A DNA stretch of 64,000 bases. Origin: Olsenella_L kribbiana (GTDB lineage Bacteria > Actinomycetota > Coriobacteriia > Coriobacteriales > Atopobiaceae). Of the stretch, positions 1 to 8,132 are shown piece by piece (the first letter of the stretch is position 1; every line of letters begins with the position of its first letter). The stretch covers positions 124,001 to 188,000 of the forward strand of contig NZ_JAZGJP010000001.1 in assembly GCF_036408795.1 (NCBI RefSeq), given 5' to 3'. The notes under the pieces were generated by a model, which was not told where the DNA came from, made no database searches, and was given only the letters and a program-made list of their open reading frames with translations. Both the position numbers and the translations under genes were made by a program.

Positions 1-261
1 CTGATCTACACGGCAGGCCAGTCGGCACCGGCTCTCAACTGGGCAGCACCGATCACGAGCCAGGCGAACCCGCTCAACGTGTTCAGGCCTGCCGAGACGC
101 TTGCCGTCCATATCTGGAAGATCAACTCCGAGGGCGTCGTGCCTGACCTCTCTGCCGTGTCTGCGGGCACCGCAGCAGTCCTCATGGTCTGCATCCTTGC
201 CTTCAACATCATCGCCCGCATCGTGGGCAAGCATATGGGGAAGAAGATGACGGCCGAATGA
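1..261 (+). CDS. pstA: Phosphate ABC transporter permease PstA, C-terminal part
   Basis: The window opens inside this gene; 86 codons and the TGA stop are visible. The last stretch holds one hydrophobic helix (AAVLMVCILAFNIIARIV) followed by a basic tail (GKHMGKKMTAE), as expected for the cytoplasmic end of an ABC permease. The identity rests on position: the stop overlaps by 4 bases (ATGA) the start of the first of two PstB ATPases, followed by phoU and a two-component system, the classic pst-pho order. PstA would be one of two membrane subunits of the high-affinity phosphate importer. The 5' part is outside the window, so the permease motif cannot be checked. Confidence 0.82.
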   Translation: MIYTAGQSAPALNWAAPITSQANPLNVFRPAETLAVHIWKINSEGVVPDLSAVSAGTAAVLMVCILAFNIIARIVGKHMGKKMTAE

Positions 262-1082
262 GCATGAATCAGACCATGGCAGCATCGCTCGTGACGCCGG
301 CAGGCAAGAGCAGCTACGCTGGAGGCGAGGCAGCCATCAAGACAGTCGATGTCACCGTCGACTACGGAGAGAAGCGTGCCCTCAAGGGCACGAGCCTCGA
401 GTTCGGCCTCGGCTCCGTCACAGCCCTCATCGGCCCTTCAGGCTGCGGCAAGTCCACCTTCCTGCGCTGCCTCAATCTCATGAACCGCGAGATTCCGAAC
501 TGCAGGATCGGCGGCGAGATCTACTACCACGGCACGGAGATCAACCAGCACAAGATCGATACGTTCTCCCTGCGCACCCATGTCGGCATGGTGTTCCAGC
601 AGCCGAACCCGTTCCACAAGTCCATCTACGAGAACATCGCCTTCGCACCCAGGAAGCACGGCATCACGAAGAAGGCAGACCTCGATGCGCTTGTGGAGAA
701 GAGTCTCAGGCAGGCTGCCATCTGGGATGAGGTCAAGGACAAGATCTATGGCTCTGCCTATGCGCTCTCCGGTGGCCAGCAGCAGCGTCTCTGCATAGCA
801 CGCACCCTTGCCATGAACCCTGATGTCATCCTTATGGACGAGCCTTGCTCGGCCCTCGACCCGATCGCCACCTTCGCGATCGAGGAGACGATCCGCGACC
901 TCGCGCAGCAGGGCATGTGCATCATCATCGTCACCCACAACATGGAGCAGGCCATGCGCGTCTCCGACCGCACCGCCTTCTTCCTTCTGGGCGACATGAT
1001 CGAGACCGGCGAGACGGCAGAGCTCTTCTCCCATCCGAAGGACCAGCGTCTCGACGACTATCTGACGGGAAGGTTTGGATAA
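258..1082 (+). CDS. pstB: Phosphate ABC transporter ATP-binding protein PstB (first copy)
   Basis: 274 residues. ATPase of the PstSCAB phosphate importer, acting on the cytoplasmic face. Visible motifs: Walker A GPSGCGKST (59-67), Q-loop in MVFQQPNPF (111-119), signature LSGGQ (170-174), Walker B ILMDE (191-195), H-loop His227. The QQPNPF motif after the Q-loop is typical of PstB. The protein carries about 25 extra N-terminal residues relative to the second copy. The D-loop region reads DEPCSALDP where PstB usually has DEPTSALDP (Thr to Cys at 197). The start overlaps the pstA stop, and the stop overlaps the next start as TAATG, so translation is probably coupled. Confidence 0.95.
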   Translation: MSMNQTMAASLVTPAGKSSYAGGEAAIKTVDVTVDYGEKRALKGTSLEFGLGSVTALIGPSGCGKSTFLRCLNLMNREIPNCRIGGEIYYHGTEINQHKIDTFSLRTHVGMVFQQPNPFHKSIYENIAFAPRKHGITKKADLDALVEKSLRQAAIWDEVKDKIYGSAYALSGGQQQRLCIARTLAMNPDVILMDEPCSALDPIATFAIEETIRDLAQQGMCIIIVTHNMEQAMRVSDRTAFFLLGDMIETGETAELFSHPKDQRLDDYLTGRFG

Positions 1083-1834
1083 TGGCGACACCAATATCGG
1101 TCGAGCATCTCGACCTGTTCTATGGGGACTTCCAGGCCCTCCACGACATTTCCGTGAACATGCCTGCCGGCAAGATCACGGCTTTCATCGGGCCTTCAGG
1201 CTGCGGCAAGTCGACGCTCCTGCGCTGCCTCGACCGCATGAATGACCGTGTCCAGGGCTGCAAGGTCACAGGCACCGTCAAGCTCGGCGAGACCGATGTC
1301 TACAAGGACATCGATGTCTATGAGCTGAGGCGCCGTGTCGGCATGGTCTTCCAGAAGCCGAATCCGTTCCCCATCTCCATCTACGATAACGTGGCCTATG
1401 GCCTCCGCCGTCATGGCCGTCCTTCGAAGTCCGAGCTTGACGGAATCGTCGAGTCCACGCTCAAGGGCGTCGGCCTCTGGGATGAGGTCAAGGACAAGCT
1501 CGACCATTCCGGACTCTCGCTCTCCGGCGGCCAGGCACAGCGTCTCTGCATCGCACGTGCGCTTGCCGTGAACCCGGATGTCCTCCTCATGGACGAGCCG
1601 ACAAGCGCTCTCGACCCGATCTCTACCGGCCTTGTCGAGGAGCTCGCGCAGCAGATTGCCAAGGAGCATACTGTCATCATCGTCACCCATAACATGCAGC
1701 AGGCTTCCCGCATCTCCGATGTGACTGCCTTCTTCTATCTGGGCAAGCTCATCGAGTGCGGATCGACGCCGCAGATCTTCACCGCACCGAAGGAAAAGCA
1801 GACGGAGGACTACCTCACAGGAAGGTTTGGCTAA
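1082..1834 (+). CDS. pstB: Phosphate ABC transporter ATP-binding protein PstB (second copy)
   Basis: 250 residues, starting MATPIS at an ATG that shares one base with the previous stop. An upstream extension of the frame is open but lies inside the first pstB and is rejected. Walker A GPSGCGKST (37-45), MVFQKPNPF, signature LSGGQAQRL, Walker B VLLMDEPTSALDP and H-loop IVTHN are all intact, with the canonical Thr that the first copy lacks. This is the more typical PstB in length and motifs. Tandem pstB genes are known in several Gram-positive bacteria; here the two copies share domain order but differ widely outside motifs, so the duplication is old rather than an assembly repeat. Confidence 0.95.
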   Translation: MATPISVEHLDLFYGDFQALHDISVNMPAGKITAFIGPSGCGKSTLLRCLDRMNDRVQGCKVTGTVKLGETDVYKDIDVYELRRRVGMVFQKPNPFPISIYDNVAYGLRRHGRPSKSELDGIVESTLKGVGLWDEVKDKLDHSGLSLSGGQAQRLCIARALAVNPDVLLMDEPTSALDPISTGLVEELAQQIAKEHTVIIVTHNMQQASRISDVTAFFYLGKLIECGSTPQIFTAPKEKQTEDYLTGRFG

Positions 1835-1835
1835 T

Positions 1836-2501
1836 ATGTCGAGAACCGCATATCTCAAGCAGCTCAATACCCTGTCCGAGCACATGACCGAGCTTGGCAA
1901 CCAGGTTGTCCAGTCCATTCGCGATACGGCACGCGCCGTGGGCGACGCGGACTCCGGCGCCTCCAAGGATGTCCAGGACCGCCACAATGACTCCGAGAGG
2001 CTCCGCCGCAGCATCGAGGATTCCTGCATGAACCTCATGCTCCTGCAACAGCCGCTTGCATCCGACCTGCGTCTCGTCACGGGCTGCTTCCGCTCCATCA
2101 CAGACCTTGCCCGCATCGATGAGATGGCCTACGAGACAGCCCTTCTCATCGAAGAGTACGATATCGCACATTCCGAGCTTGCTCCCGAGCTGGCGCAGCT
2201 CGCCGAGAAGGTTGCCCGCATGGTCGAGAAGGCACTCAAGGCCTTCGAGGGCTCAGACGTTAAGATGGCCGAGGAGGTCTTCCCGCTTGACAACGGCGTC
2301 GACGAACTCTTTGAAAAGATCCGCAGCGATGTAGTAGAGTTGCTGAAGACTGGTGCCGAGCCGGCAGCTGTCGCTCCGGAAGTCCTTACCATCGCCAAAT
2401 ACTACGAGCGCATGGGCGACCACTCCCAGAGCATTGCTGACTGGGCAATCTTCAGGGCTACGGGAAGCTACCGCGGCCGCACGATGGGGGACAAGGACTA
2501 G
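1836..2501 (+). CDS. phoU: Phosphate signalling complex protein PhoU
   Basis: 221 residues from the ATG at 1836; a TTG nine bases upstream would lie inside the pstB stop region and is less likely. PhoU is an all-helical cytoplasmic protein with two three-helix repeats that links the Pst transporter to the PhoR kinase and keeps phosphate signalling off when phosphate is plentiful. The sequence is helix-forming and acidic throughout and ends with the conserved C-terminal repeat (YYERMGDHSQSIADWAIF), close to the usual YYERIGDH family motif. It lies between the transporter ATPases and the two-component genes with almost no spacing, so it is part of the same transcript. Confidence 0.94.
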   Translation: MSRTAYLKQLNTLSEHMTELGNQVVQSIRDTARAVGDADSGASKDVQDRHNDSERLRRSIEDSCMNLMLLQQPLASDLRLVTGCFRSITDLARIDEMAYETALLIEEYDIAHSELAPELAQLAEKVARMVEKALKAFEGSDVKMAEEVFPLDNGVDELFEKIRSDVVELLKTGAEPAAVAPEVLTIAKYYERMGDHSQSIADWAIFRATGSYRGRTMGDKD

Positions 2502-2503
2502 CT

Positions 2504-3181
2504 GTGGTCTACTACGTCGAAGACGACAAGAATATCCGCGATCTCACGATCTATGCGCTGACGCAGGCGGGCATCGATGCCAGAGGCTTCGACTCCGATG
2601 TCGAGTTCAGGCGCGGATGCGCTGAACGCGTGCCTGATGCCATCCTCCTCGATATCATGCTGCCCGATACCGACGGCATCCAGATCCTGAAGAGGATCCG
2701 CCAGACGCCTGAGCTCAAGGATGTTCCCGTGATGATGCTCACGGCGAAGGATACCGAGCTCGATACGGTCCGTGCCCTCGATATGGGTGCAGACGACTAT
2801 CTCACGAAGCCCTTCGGCATGATGGAGATGGTGAGCCGTGTCCGCGTCATGCTCCGCCATGTCGGCAAGCACTCGCAGTCGCAGCACGCCGAGGTCCTGA
2901 AGTGCGGGCCGCTCACGCTCTGGCCCAGCAGGCGTGAAGTGACCTTGAACGGCGAGGAGCTCCAGCTCACGATGAGGGAATTCGATCTGCTTGAGTTCCT
3001 GATGCGCTCGCCGGGCGAGGTCTTCACGCGCGAGACCCTGCTCCAGCGTGTCTGGGGCTGGGACTTCGATGGCGGGTCGCGCACGGTCGATGTCCATGTC
3101 CAGACGCTGCGCTCCAAGCTAGGAGATGCAGCCGACCTGATCGAGACGGTCAGAGGCGTGGGGTACCGTCTGAGGGGATAG
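2504..3181 (+). CDS. phoB: PhoB-type response regulator of phosphate starvation
   Basis: 225 residues from a GTG two bases after the phoU stop. The receiver domain (about 1-115) shows the acidic pocket E6/D7/D8, phospho-acceptor D50 in LLDIMLPDTDG, Thr80 and Lys102 in LTKPF. The C-terminal half (about 130-225) is an OmpR/PhoB winged-helix domain, with TMREFDLLEFL, ETLLQRVWGW, RTVDVHVQTLRSKLG and the terminal RGVGYRL hairpin. Context after pst-phoU makes phosphate control likely, although the same architecture also serves other signals. Only one base separates its stop from the kinase start. Confidence 0.9.
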   Translation: MVYYVEDDKNIRDLTIYALTQAGIDARGFDSDVEFRRGCAERVPDAILLDIMLPDTDGIQILKRIRQTPELKDVPVMMLTAKDTELDTVRALDMGADDYLTKPFGMMEMVSRVRVMLRHVGKHSQSQHAEVLKCGPLTLWPSRREVTLNGEELQLTMREFDLLEFLMRSPGEVFTRETLLQRVWGWDFDGGSRTVDVHVQTLRSKLGDAADLIETVRGVGYRLRG

Positions 3182-3182
3182 C

Positions 3183-4601
3183 ATGGCTGAGAAGCATGAG
3201 GCCCGGTCTCTTTCCAGCATCATCTTCAGAGCGCTCACAATGTTCGCCGTGGGCGTGGCTGTCGTGGCCACGCTTGCGGCGGCTTTTGTCTTCCATGCGA
3301 CGCTCGTCGACGATGCAAAGCATGAGTTGACAGACCAGTGCGCAACAATAGCGGCATCGCTCAATTCCGACGATACGACCGATACGGATCAGGATATCGT
3401 GCGCATGCTGACACCGCAGAAGATGAGGGCGACGCTCGTCGCTCCTGACGGCACGGTCATCTACGACACAAAGTTCGAGGCTTCGAGCCTGCCGAACCAC
3501 GCAGACCGACAGGAGATCCAGGAGGCTCTGTCTTCTGGCACCGGGGAGACCGAGCGCCCCTCCGATACCGCAGGCAATGTCTCGCTCTACTACGCGCAGC
3601 GGCTTGGCTCGGGCGACGTCCTGAGGCTCTCTGAGGACCGGGAGTCCGTGACAGCGATCTTCACGCACGATATCGGCCTTCTTGTCTCGATTGTCGCGCT
3701 CGTCGTGCTCGGTGCCTGGGCGGCAAGCCGCATGCTCTCGAAGCGCCTCGTGAAGCCCATACTTGATATCGATACGACAGCTGCCAAGGCAGAGGCTCCC
3801 TACCGTGAGCTTGAGCCTCTGGTAGACCGCTTGAACGACCAGCAGGCAGAGCTCATAGCCCAGATGGACAAGCTGAGAGATGCTGACGCCTATAGGCTCG
3901 AGTTCACGGCGAACGTGACACACGAGCTCAAGACACCGATTGCCTCGATCCAGGGCGCTGCTGAGCTGATACGTGACGGCATTGCCCGTCCCGAGGACAT
4001 CCCTGAGTTCGCCGGACGCATCTACAGCTCGGCCAGGCGCCTCTCGTCGCTTGTGAGCGACATCCTGACGCTCTCCAAGATGGATGAGTCGGAGCGTGCG
4101 GGCGACTCGCAGCTCCTGGGCCCCAAGACAGAATGCGACCTCTACCAGATTGCAGGAGACGTTACGGACCGCCTCCAGGACAAGGCAAAGCGTGCCGGTG
4201 TGCGCCTTACGCTCGAAGGGCAGAAGTGCATGGTCGTCGGCAATGCGGGGCTGCTCGATGAGATGGTATCGAATCTCTGCGACAACGCTATCCGCTACAA
4301 CCGCGTAAATGGCAAGGTATACGTCTGGGTGTATCAGATAGCGGGTCGTCCGACCGTATCGGTATCCGATACCGGCATCGGCATCCCCGAAGAGGCGCAG
4401 CCGAAGGTGTTCGAGCGCTTCTACCGTGTCGACAAGAGCCGCTCTCGTTCCAACGGAGGAACAGGTCTCGGCCTTGCTATTGTGAAGCATGCTGCCGCTT
4501 TCCATAACGCGAAGATCGATCTCAAGAGCAAGCTCGGCGAGGGGACGACCATCACGGTCACGTTCCCGAGTGCCGATGAAGCTATGCAGAATAATGGATA
4601 G
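3183..4601 (+). CDS. phoR: PhoR-type sensor histidine kinase
   Basis: 472 residues. Two transmembrane helices (about 18-40 and 163-182) bracket an extracytoplasmic sensor of about 120 residues, followed by a short HAMP-like linker. The dimerisation domain has the phospho-acceptor His247 in VTHELKTP. The ATPase domain shows the N box (LCDNAIRYN), G1 (DTGIGIP), F box (FERFYRVDKSRSR) and G2 (GGTGLGLAIV). This is a complete kinase partnered by the adjacent PhoB-type regulator. By position it reads phosphate status through PstSCAB and PhoU. No clear terminator follows; a palindrome lies at 4669-4680. Confidence 0.9.
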   Translation: MAEKHEARSLSSIIFRALTMFAVGVAVVATLAAAFVFHATLVDDAKHELTDQCATIAASLNSDDTTDTDQDIVRMLTPQKMRATLVAPDGTVIYDTKFEASSLPNHADRQEIQEALSSGTGETERPSDTAGNVSLYYAQRLGSGDVLRLSEDRESVTAIFTHDIGLLVSIVALVVLGAWAASRMLSKRLVKPILDIDTTAAKAEAPYRELEPLVDRLNDQQAELIAQMDKLRDADAYRLEFTANVTHELKTPIASIQGAAELIRDGIARPEDIPEFAGRIYSSARRLSSLVSDILTLSKMDESERAGDSQLLGPKTECDLYQIAGDVTDRLQDKAKRAGVRLTLEGQKCMVVGNAGLLDEMVSNLCDNAIRYNRVNGKVYVWVYQIAGRPTVSVSDTGIGIPEEAQPKVFERFYRVDKSRSRSNGGTGLGLAIVKHAAAFHNAKIDLKSKLGEGTTITVTFPSADEAMQNNG

Positions 4602-4783
4602 ATTGTCCTAACTTCTACTCGGCACCTGCATCCGCACTGTTGCAGGAATGTGTCCAGAAGGAAAACAACGCAAGCTTGCGGGGCTCATCCACCTCATGCG
4701 TGCTAGGATGCTTGCAACAAATCGAAGCCGCCTGATACGTGACTGTGCATACATGAGATTCAAGGAAAGATGAGGTGTTGGTG
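4602..4783. promoter_or_regulatory. Intergenic region between the pho and arg operons
   Basis: 182 bases with no credible gene. It contains a perfect 12-base palindrome (CGCAAGCTTGCG, 4669-4680) and a purine-rich ribosome binding site (GAGGTG) before the argC ATG at 4784. The arg promoter should be here. I looked for a canonical ARG box (TGAAT, four bases, ATTCA) and did not find one; TGCAT and ATTCA occur at 4745-4762 but with seven bases between them. Confidence 0.4.
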
Positions 4784-5863
4784 ATGTCCCAGAGCATACG
4801 TGCCTGCGTCGTAGGTGCTACTGGTTATGCTGGCATCGAAGCTGTGAGGCTCCTTCTCCGCCATCCTTCCTTCGAACTGGCGATGGCAACAGACAGAAAG
4901 CTTGTCGGCACGAAGCTCGCCGAGGTCTATCCCGGCCTCGCCGGCATCACGGACCTGGCCTTCTCGGCACCTGTCGCAGAGGATATCGCCGCAGCAGCAG
5001 ATGTCGCCTTTCTCGCGGTGCCGCATACGGCGTCTCTGGCACTCACGCCTGCGCTTATTTCAGCTGGCGTCTCCGTCATCGATCTTTCTGCTGACTACCG
5101 CCTGAAGGATGCCTCAGTCTATGAGGAGTGGTACGGCGTCAAGCACACCTCTCCTGAGCTTCTGGACGAGGCGGTCTATGGGCTGCCCGAGCTAGCGCGC
5201 AAAGACCTTGCAAAGCTCGCCGAGAAGCGTGAAAACGGCAAGGCCGTGCTGGTGGCTGCTCCTGGCTGCTATCCAACGGCGACGGCGCTTGCTTCGGTGC
5301 CGGCGCTCGAAGCAGGCTTCGTTTCTGGCGACCTTGTGATCTCCGATGCCATCTCCGGTGTCACCGGTGCCGGCAGGACGCCCAATGCACGCACTCATTT
5401 CTGCCACGCCGACGAGTCCGTCGAGGCCTATGGCGTTGCCCATCACAGGCACACCCCTGAGATGGAGCAGACGCTCTCGGCTGCTGCCAGACATCCCATC
5501 TCTGTCGTCTTCACGCCGCACCTGGCTCCGCTCAAGCGCGGCCTTCTGGCTACCGTCTATCTGCCCATGGCAGAAGATGCCACGGCAGATGAGTTCTTTG
5601 GTGCCTATGCAGCACGCTATGAGAAGGAGCCCCTTGTCGAGGTGCTGCCCCAGGGCCAGATGCCGCAGACTGCCTCTGTGGCTGGCTCCGCACGTGCCCA
5701 GGTGGGCCTTGGATTCGATACGCGACGACGACGCATGGCCATCGTCTCCTGCGCGATCGACAATCTGGGCAAGGGCGCTGCGGCACAGGCAATCCAGTGC
5801 GCAAACGCCGTCTTCGGCCTCCCGGAAACAGAAGGGCTCGATTTCATACAGCCCCTGGCATGA
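4784..5863 (+). CDS. argC: N-acetyl-gamma-glutamyl-phosphate reductase ArgC
   Basis: 359 residues from ATG 4784, six bases after GAGGTG; in-frame GTG and TTG codons just upstream are poorer starts. It reduces N-acetylglutamyl phosphate with NADPH, the third step of arginine synthesis. The N-terminal nucleotide-binding motif is GATGYAG (11-17) and the catalytic cysteine is C162 in AAPGCYPTA. The conserved histidine region HRHTPEMEQ and the segment VVFTPHLAPLKRG fit the family. First gene of argC-argJ-argB-argD; later arginine genes (argF, G, H) are not in the window. Confidence 0.96.
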   Translation: MSQSIRACVVGATGYAGIEAVRLLLRHPSFELAMATDRKLVGTKLAEVYPGLAGITDLAFSAPVAEDIAAAADVAFLAVPHTASLALTPALISAGVSVIDLSADYRLKDASVYEEWYGVKHTSPELLDEAVYGLPELARKDLAKLAEKRENGKAVLVAAPGCYPTATALASVPALEAGFVSGDLVISDAISGVTGAGRTPNARTHFCHADESVEAYGVAHHRHTPEMEQTLSAAARHPISVVFTPHLAPLKRGLLATVYLPMAEDATADEFFGAYAARYEKEPLVEVLPQGQMPQTASVAGSARAQVGLGFDTRRRRMAIVSCAIDNLGKGAAAQAIQCANAVFGLPETEGLDFIQPLA

Positions 5864-5950
5864 TCGGTCGCGGGCAGAGGAGACATAACTTGCACGTCTC
5901 CGTCCATCCGGCAGCAGAAGCTGCCTCTGCTCGAAAGGCCTGAAAAACAA

Positions 5951-7225
5951 ATGAATGCATATGAACCTATTGCGGTCCCTGTCTCTGCTACCGGGGCCAT
6001 GCCGGAAGGCTTCTCAACCTCAGAAGGCGGTGTCTGTGCCGCTCAAGGCGTGATGGCCTCTGGCGTCCACGCTGGCTTCCGGAAGAATCCCGAAAGGCTC
6101 GATCTGGCTGTCGTTGTCGCCGACAAGATGGCTATCTGCGCCGCCACGTTCACGCAGAACCAGTTCTGCGCAGCTCCGGTCCAGCTCGACCGCAAGCGTG
6201 CTGCCACAGGCAAGATCCGTGCGGTGATGCTCAACTCCGGCATCGCGAATGCCGCGACAGGAGAGCTGGGACTCGCGCATGCAGAAGAATCCGCCCATAT
6301 GCTCGCCGAGGCGCTCGGCTGCGAAGACAGCGAGGTCGAGGTCGCATCGACCGGCGTCATCGGCCCGCAGCTCGAGATGGGGCCCTTCGAGTCGGGCATC
6401 CCGGAAGCCGTGTCAAAGCTCGCAGCAACCGCTGAAGGCGCGCATGATGCGGCCATGGCAGTCATGACAACAGATACGCACCCGAAGGAGGCAGCACTTC
6501 AGGGGACCTTGCCTTCGGGCACGAAGATCCACCTCGGCGGCTTCGTGAAGGGCTCCGGCATGATCCAGCCGAACATGGCTACGATGCTCTCCGTCGTGGC
6601 GACCGATGCAAATGTCTCGCAGAAGGCAGCGCATGCAGCGCTTCTTGCTGCGGTCCAGGACTCCTACAACAAGGTCACAGTCGACTCCGATACCTCGACG
6701 AACGACTCCTGCTTCCTTATGGCAACAGGGGCGGCTGGTGGCCCTGAGATCCAGGAAGGCTCGGCGGACTTTGCCGTCTTTGCGGCAGCATTGAAGGAGC
6801 TCTGCCAGGAGCTGGCGCGCCAGATCGCGGCAGATGGCGAAGGCTCGACGAAGCTCATCACGGTCGATTGCGTCGGCGCCAGGACAGACGCAGAGGCAGA
6901 GACCGTGGCGCGTGCCATCGCGAACTCGCCGCTCGTGAAGTGCGCCGTCTTCGGCAATGATGCGAACTGGGGCAGGGTTGCAGCCGCAGCCGGCAAGTGC
7001 GGCGTTCCCTTCGACCAGACGAAGGTCGATATCGACTTTCTGGGTGTTGCGGTCTGCCGCAAGGGACAGCCGGTTCCGGTCGATGAGGATGACATGCTCG
7101 TGCGCTTCAAGGCAGACGAGGTGCCGATAGCCATAGACCTCGGGCAGGGGAGCGCGCACTGCCGCATCTGGACCTGCGACCTCACGCATGACTACGTTTC
7201 GATCAATGGCGACTACCGGAGCTAG
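5951..7225 (+). CDS. argJ: Bifunctional ornithine acetyltransferase / N-acetylglutamate synthase ArgJ
   Basis: 424 residues. ArgJ recycles the acetyl group from N-acetylornithine to glutamate, allowing the cyclic arginine pathway. The precursor cleaves itself before a threonine that becomes the nucleophile; that site is the MTTDT motif at 172-176, and HPKEAAL follows as expected. Other family signatures visible are GSGMIQPNMATML and the C-terminal segment around FGNDANWGR. The full length suggests a working autoprocessing enzyme. It sits 87 bases after argC and 21 bases before argB. Whether it uses acetyl-CoA (bifunctional) or only transfers acetyl (monofunctional) cannot be told from sequence alone. 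Confidence 0.95.
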   Translation: MNAYEPIAVPVSATGAMPEGFSTSEGGVCAAQGVMASGVHAGFRKNPERLDLAVVVADKMAICAATFTQNQFCAAPVQLDRKRAATGKIRAVMLNSGIANAATGELGLAHAEESAHMLAEALGCEDSEVEVASTGVIGPQLEMGPFESGIPEAVSKLAATAEGAHDAAMAVMTTDTHPKEAALQGTLPSGTKIHLGGFVKGSGMIQPNMATMLSVVATDANVSQKAAHAALLAAVQDSYNKVTVDSDTSTNDSCFLMATGAAGGPEIQEGSADFAVFAAALKELCQELARQIAADGEGSTKLITVDCVGARTDAEAETVARAIANSPLVKCAVFGNDANWGRVAAAAGKCGVPFDQTKVDIDFLGVAVCRKGQPVPVDEDDMLVRFKADEVPIAIDLGQGSAHCRIWTCDLTHDYVSINGDYRS

Positions 7226-7246
7226 CGCTCAGGAAAGGATATTTCA

Positions 7247-8128
7247 ATGAAGGCAGAAGAGCGCAAGCGCAGAAGCGAAGCCGCACAGAAAGCAGAGGTC
7301 CTGACCGAGGCCCTGCCCTGGATCAACAAGATGAACGGCCGCACGGTCGTCGTGAAGTACGGCGGCGCTGCGATGGAGAATGCAGACCTCATGCGCCAGG
7401 TCGTGGGCGACCTCATGCTCATGAAGCTCATGGGATTGAGAATCGTGCTCGTGCATGGTGGTGGCAAGGCCATCAATGCCCTCTTGAAGCAGCTCGATAT
7501 CCCTGTGAAGTTCGAGCGTGGACTCCGTATCACCGACGATCAGACGATGGAAGCCGTGCAGATGGTCCTCATCGGCAAGGTCAACCAGACGCTTGTCCGT
7601 GGCCTCAACGCCTACGGCAATGTCGGTGTCGGCATCTCGGGTGCAGATGGCATGACGTTCGAGGTGGAGCAGACCGATCCCGCGCTGGGACGAGTCGGCA
7701 CGATCACCCACGTGAATACCGAGCTCATCGAGTCGGTGCTCGATGATGGCTATATCCCCGTCATTGCAAGCGTCGGCTGCGGAGAGGATGGCTTCTACAA
7801 CATCAACGCCGATGTCGCAGCCTCAGAGGTTGCAAGCGCCCTCGGTGCCGACAAGCTCGTCTATCTCACGGATGTGGATGGCCTCTTCCGCGATGTGGAG
7901 GATGAGGAATCGCTGATCTCGCAGCTCACGAAGAGCGAGGCAGAAGAGCTGCTGGGAAGCGGCACGCTCTCAGCAGGCATGATTCCGAAGATTTCCTCGG
8001 TCGTAGAAGCGCTCAAAGGCGGCGTCAAGGAAGTCCATCTGCTCAATGGCACCTTCCCGCATGCATTGCTTCTGGAAGTGTTCACGGATGCCGGCATCGG
8101 CACGATGATTGTACAGGATGAGGAGTAG
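7247..8128 (+). CDS. argB: Acetylglutamate kinase ArgB
   Basis: 293 residues. Phosphorylates N-acetylglutamate, usually the arginine-feedback step. The amino-acid kinase fold is marked by VVKYGGAAM near the N terminus, VLVHGGGKAIN (glycine-rich loop), FERGLRITD and the C-terminal catalytic region GGVKEVHLLNGTFPHALLLEVF. An N-terminal extension of about 25 residues (EERKRRSEAAQKAEVL) resembles the arginine-sensing helix of feedback-inhibited hexameric forms, so inhibition by arginine is plausible. The stop lies four bases before the argD ATG. Confidence 0.96.
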   Translation: MKAEERKRRSEAAQKAEVLTEALPWINKMNGRTVVVKYGGAAMENADLMRQVVGDLMLMKLMGLRIVLVHGGGKAINALLKQLDIPVKFERGLRITDDQTMEAVQMVLIGKVNQTLVRGLNAYGNVGVGISGADGMTFEVEQTDPALGRVGTITHVNTELIESVLDDGYIPVIASVGCGEDGFYNINADVAASEVASALGADKLVYLTDVDGLFRDVEDEESLISQLTKSEAEELLGSGTLSAGMIPKISSVVEALKGGVKEVHLLNGTFPHALLLEVFTDAGIGTMIVQDEE

Positions 8129-8132
8129 CAAT

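Noticed and set aside
4740..4783. ARG box before argC
   Set aside because: Half-sites TGCAT and ATTCA are separated by seven bases instead of four and imperfect.
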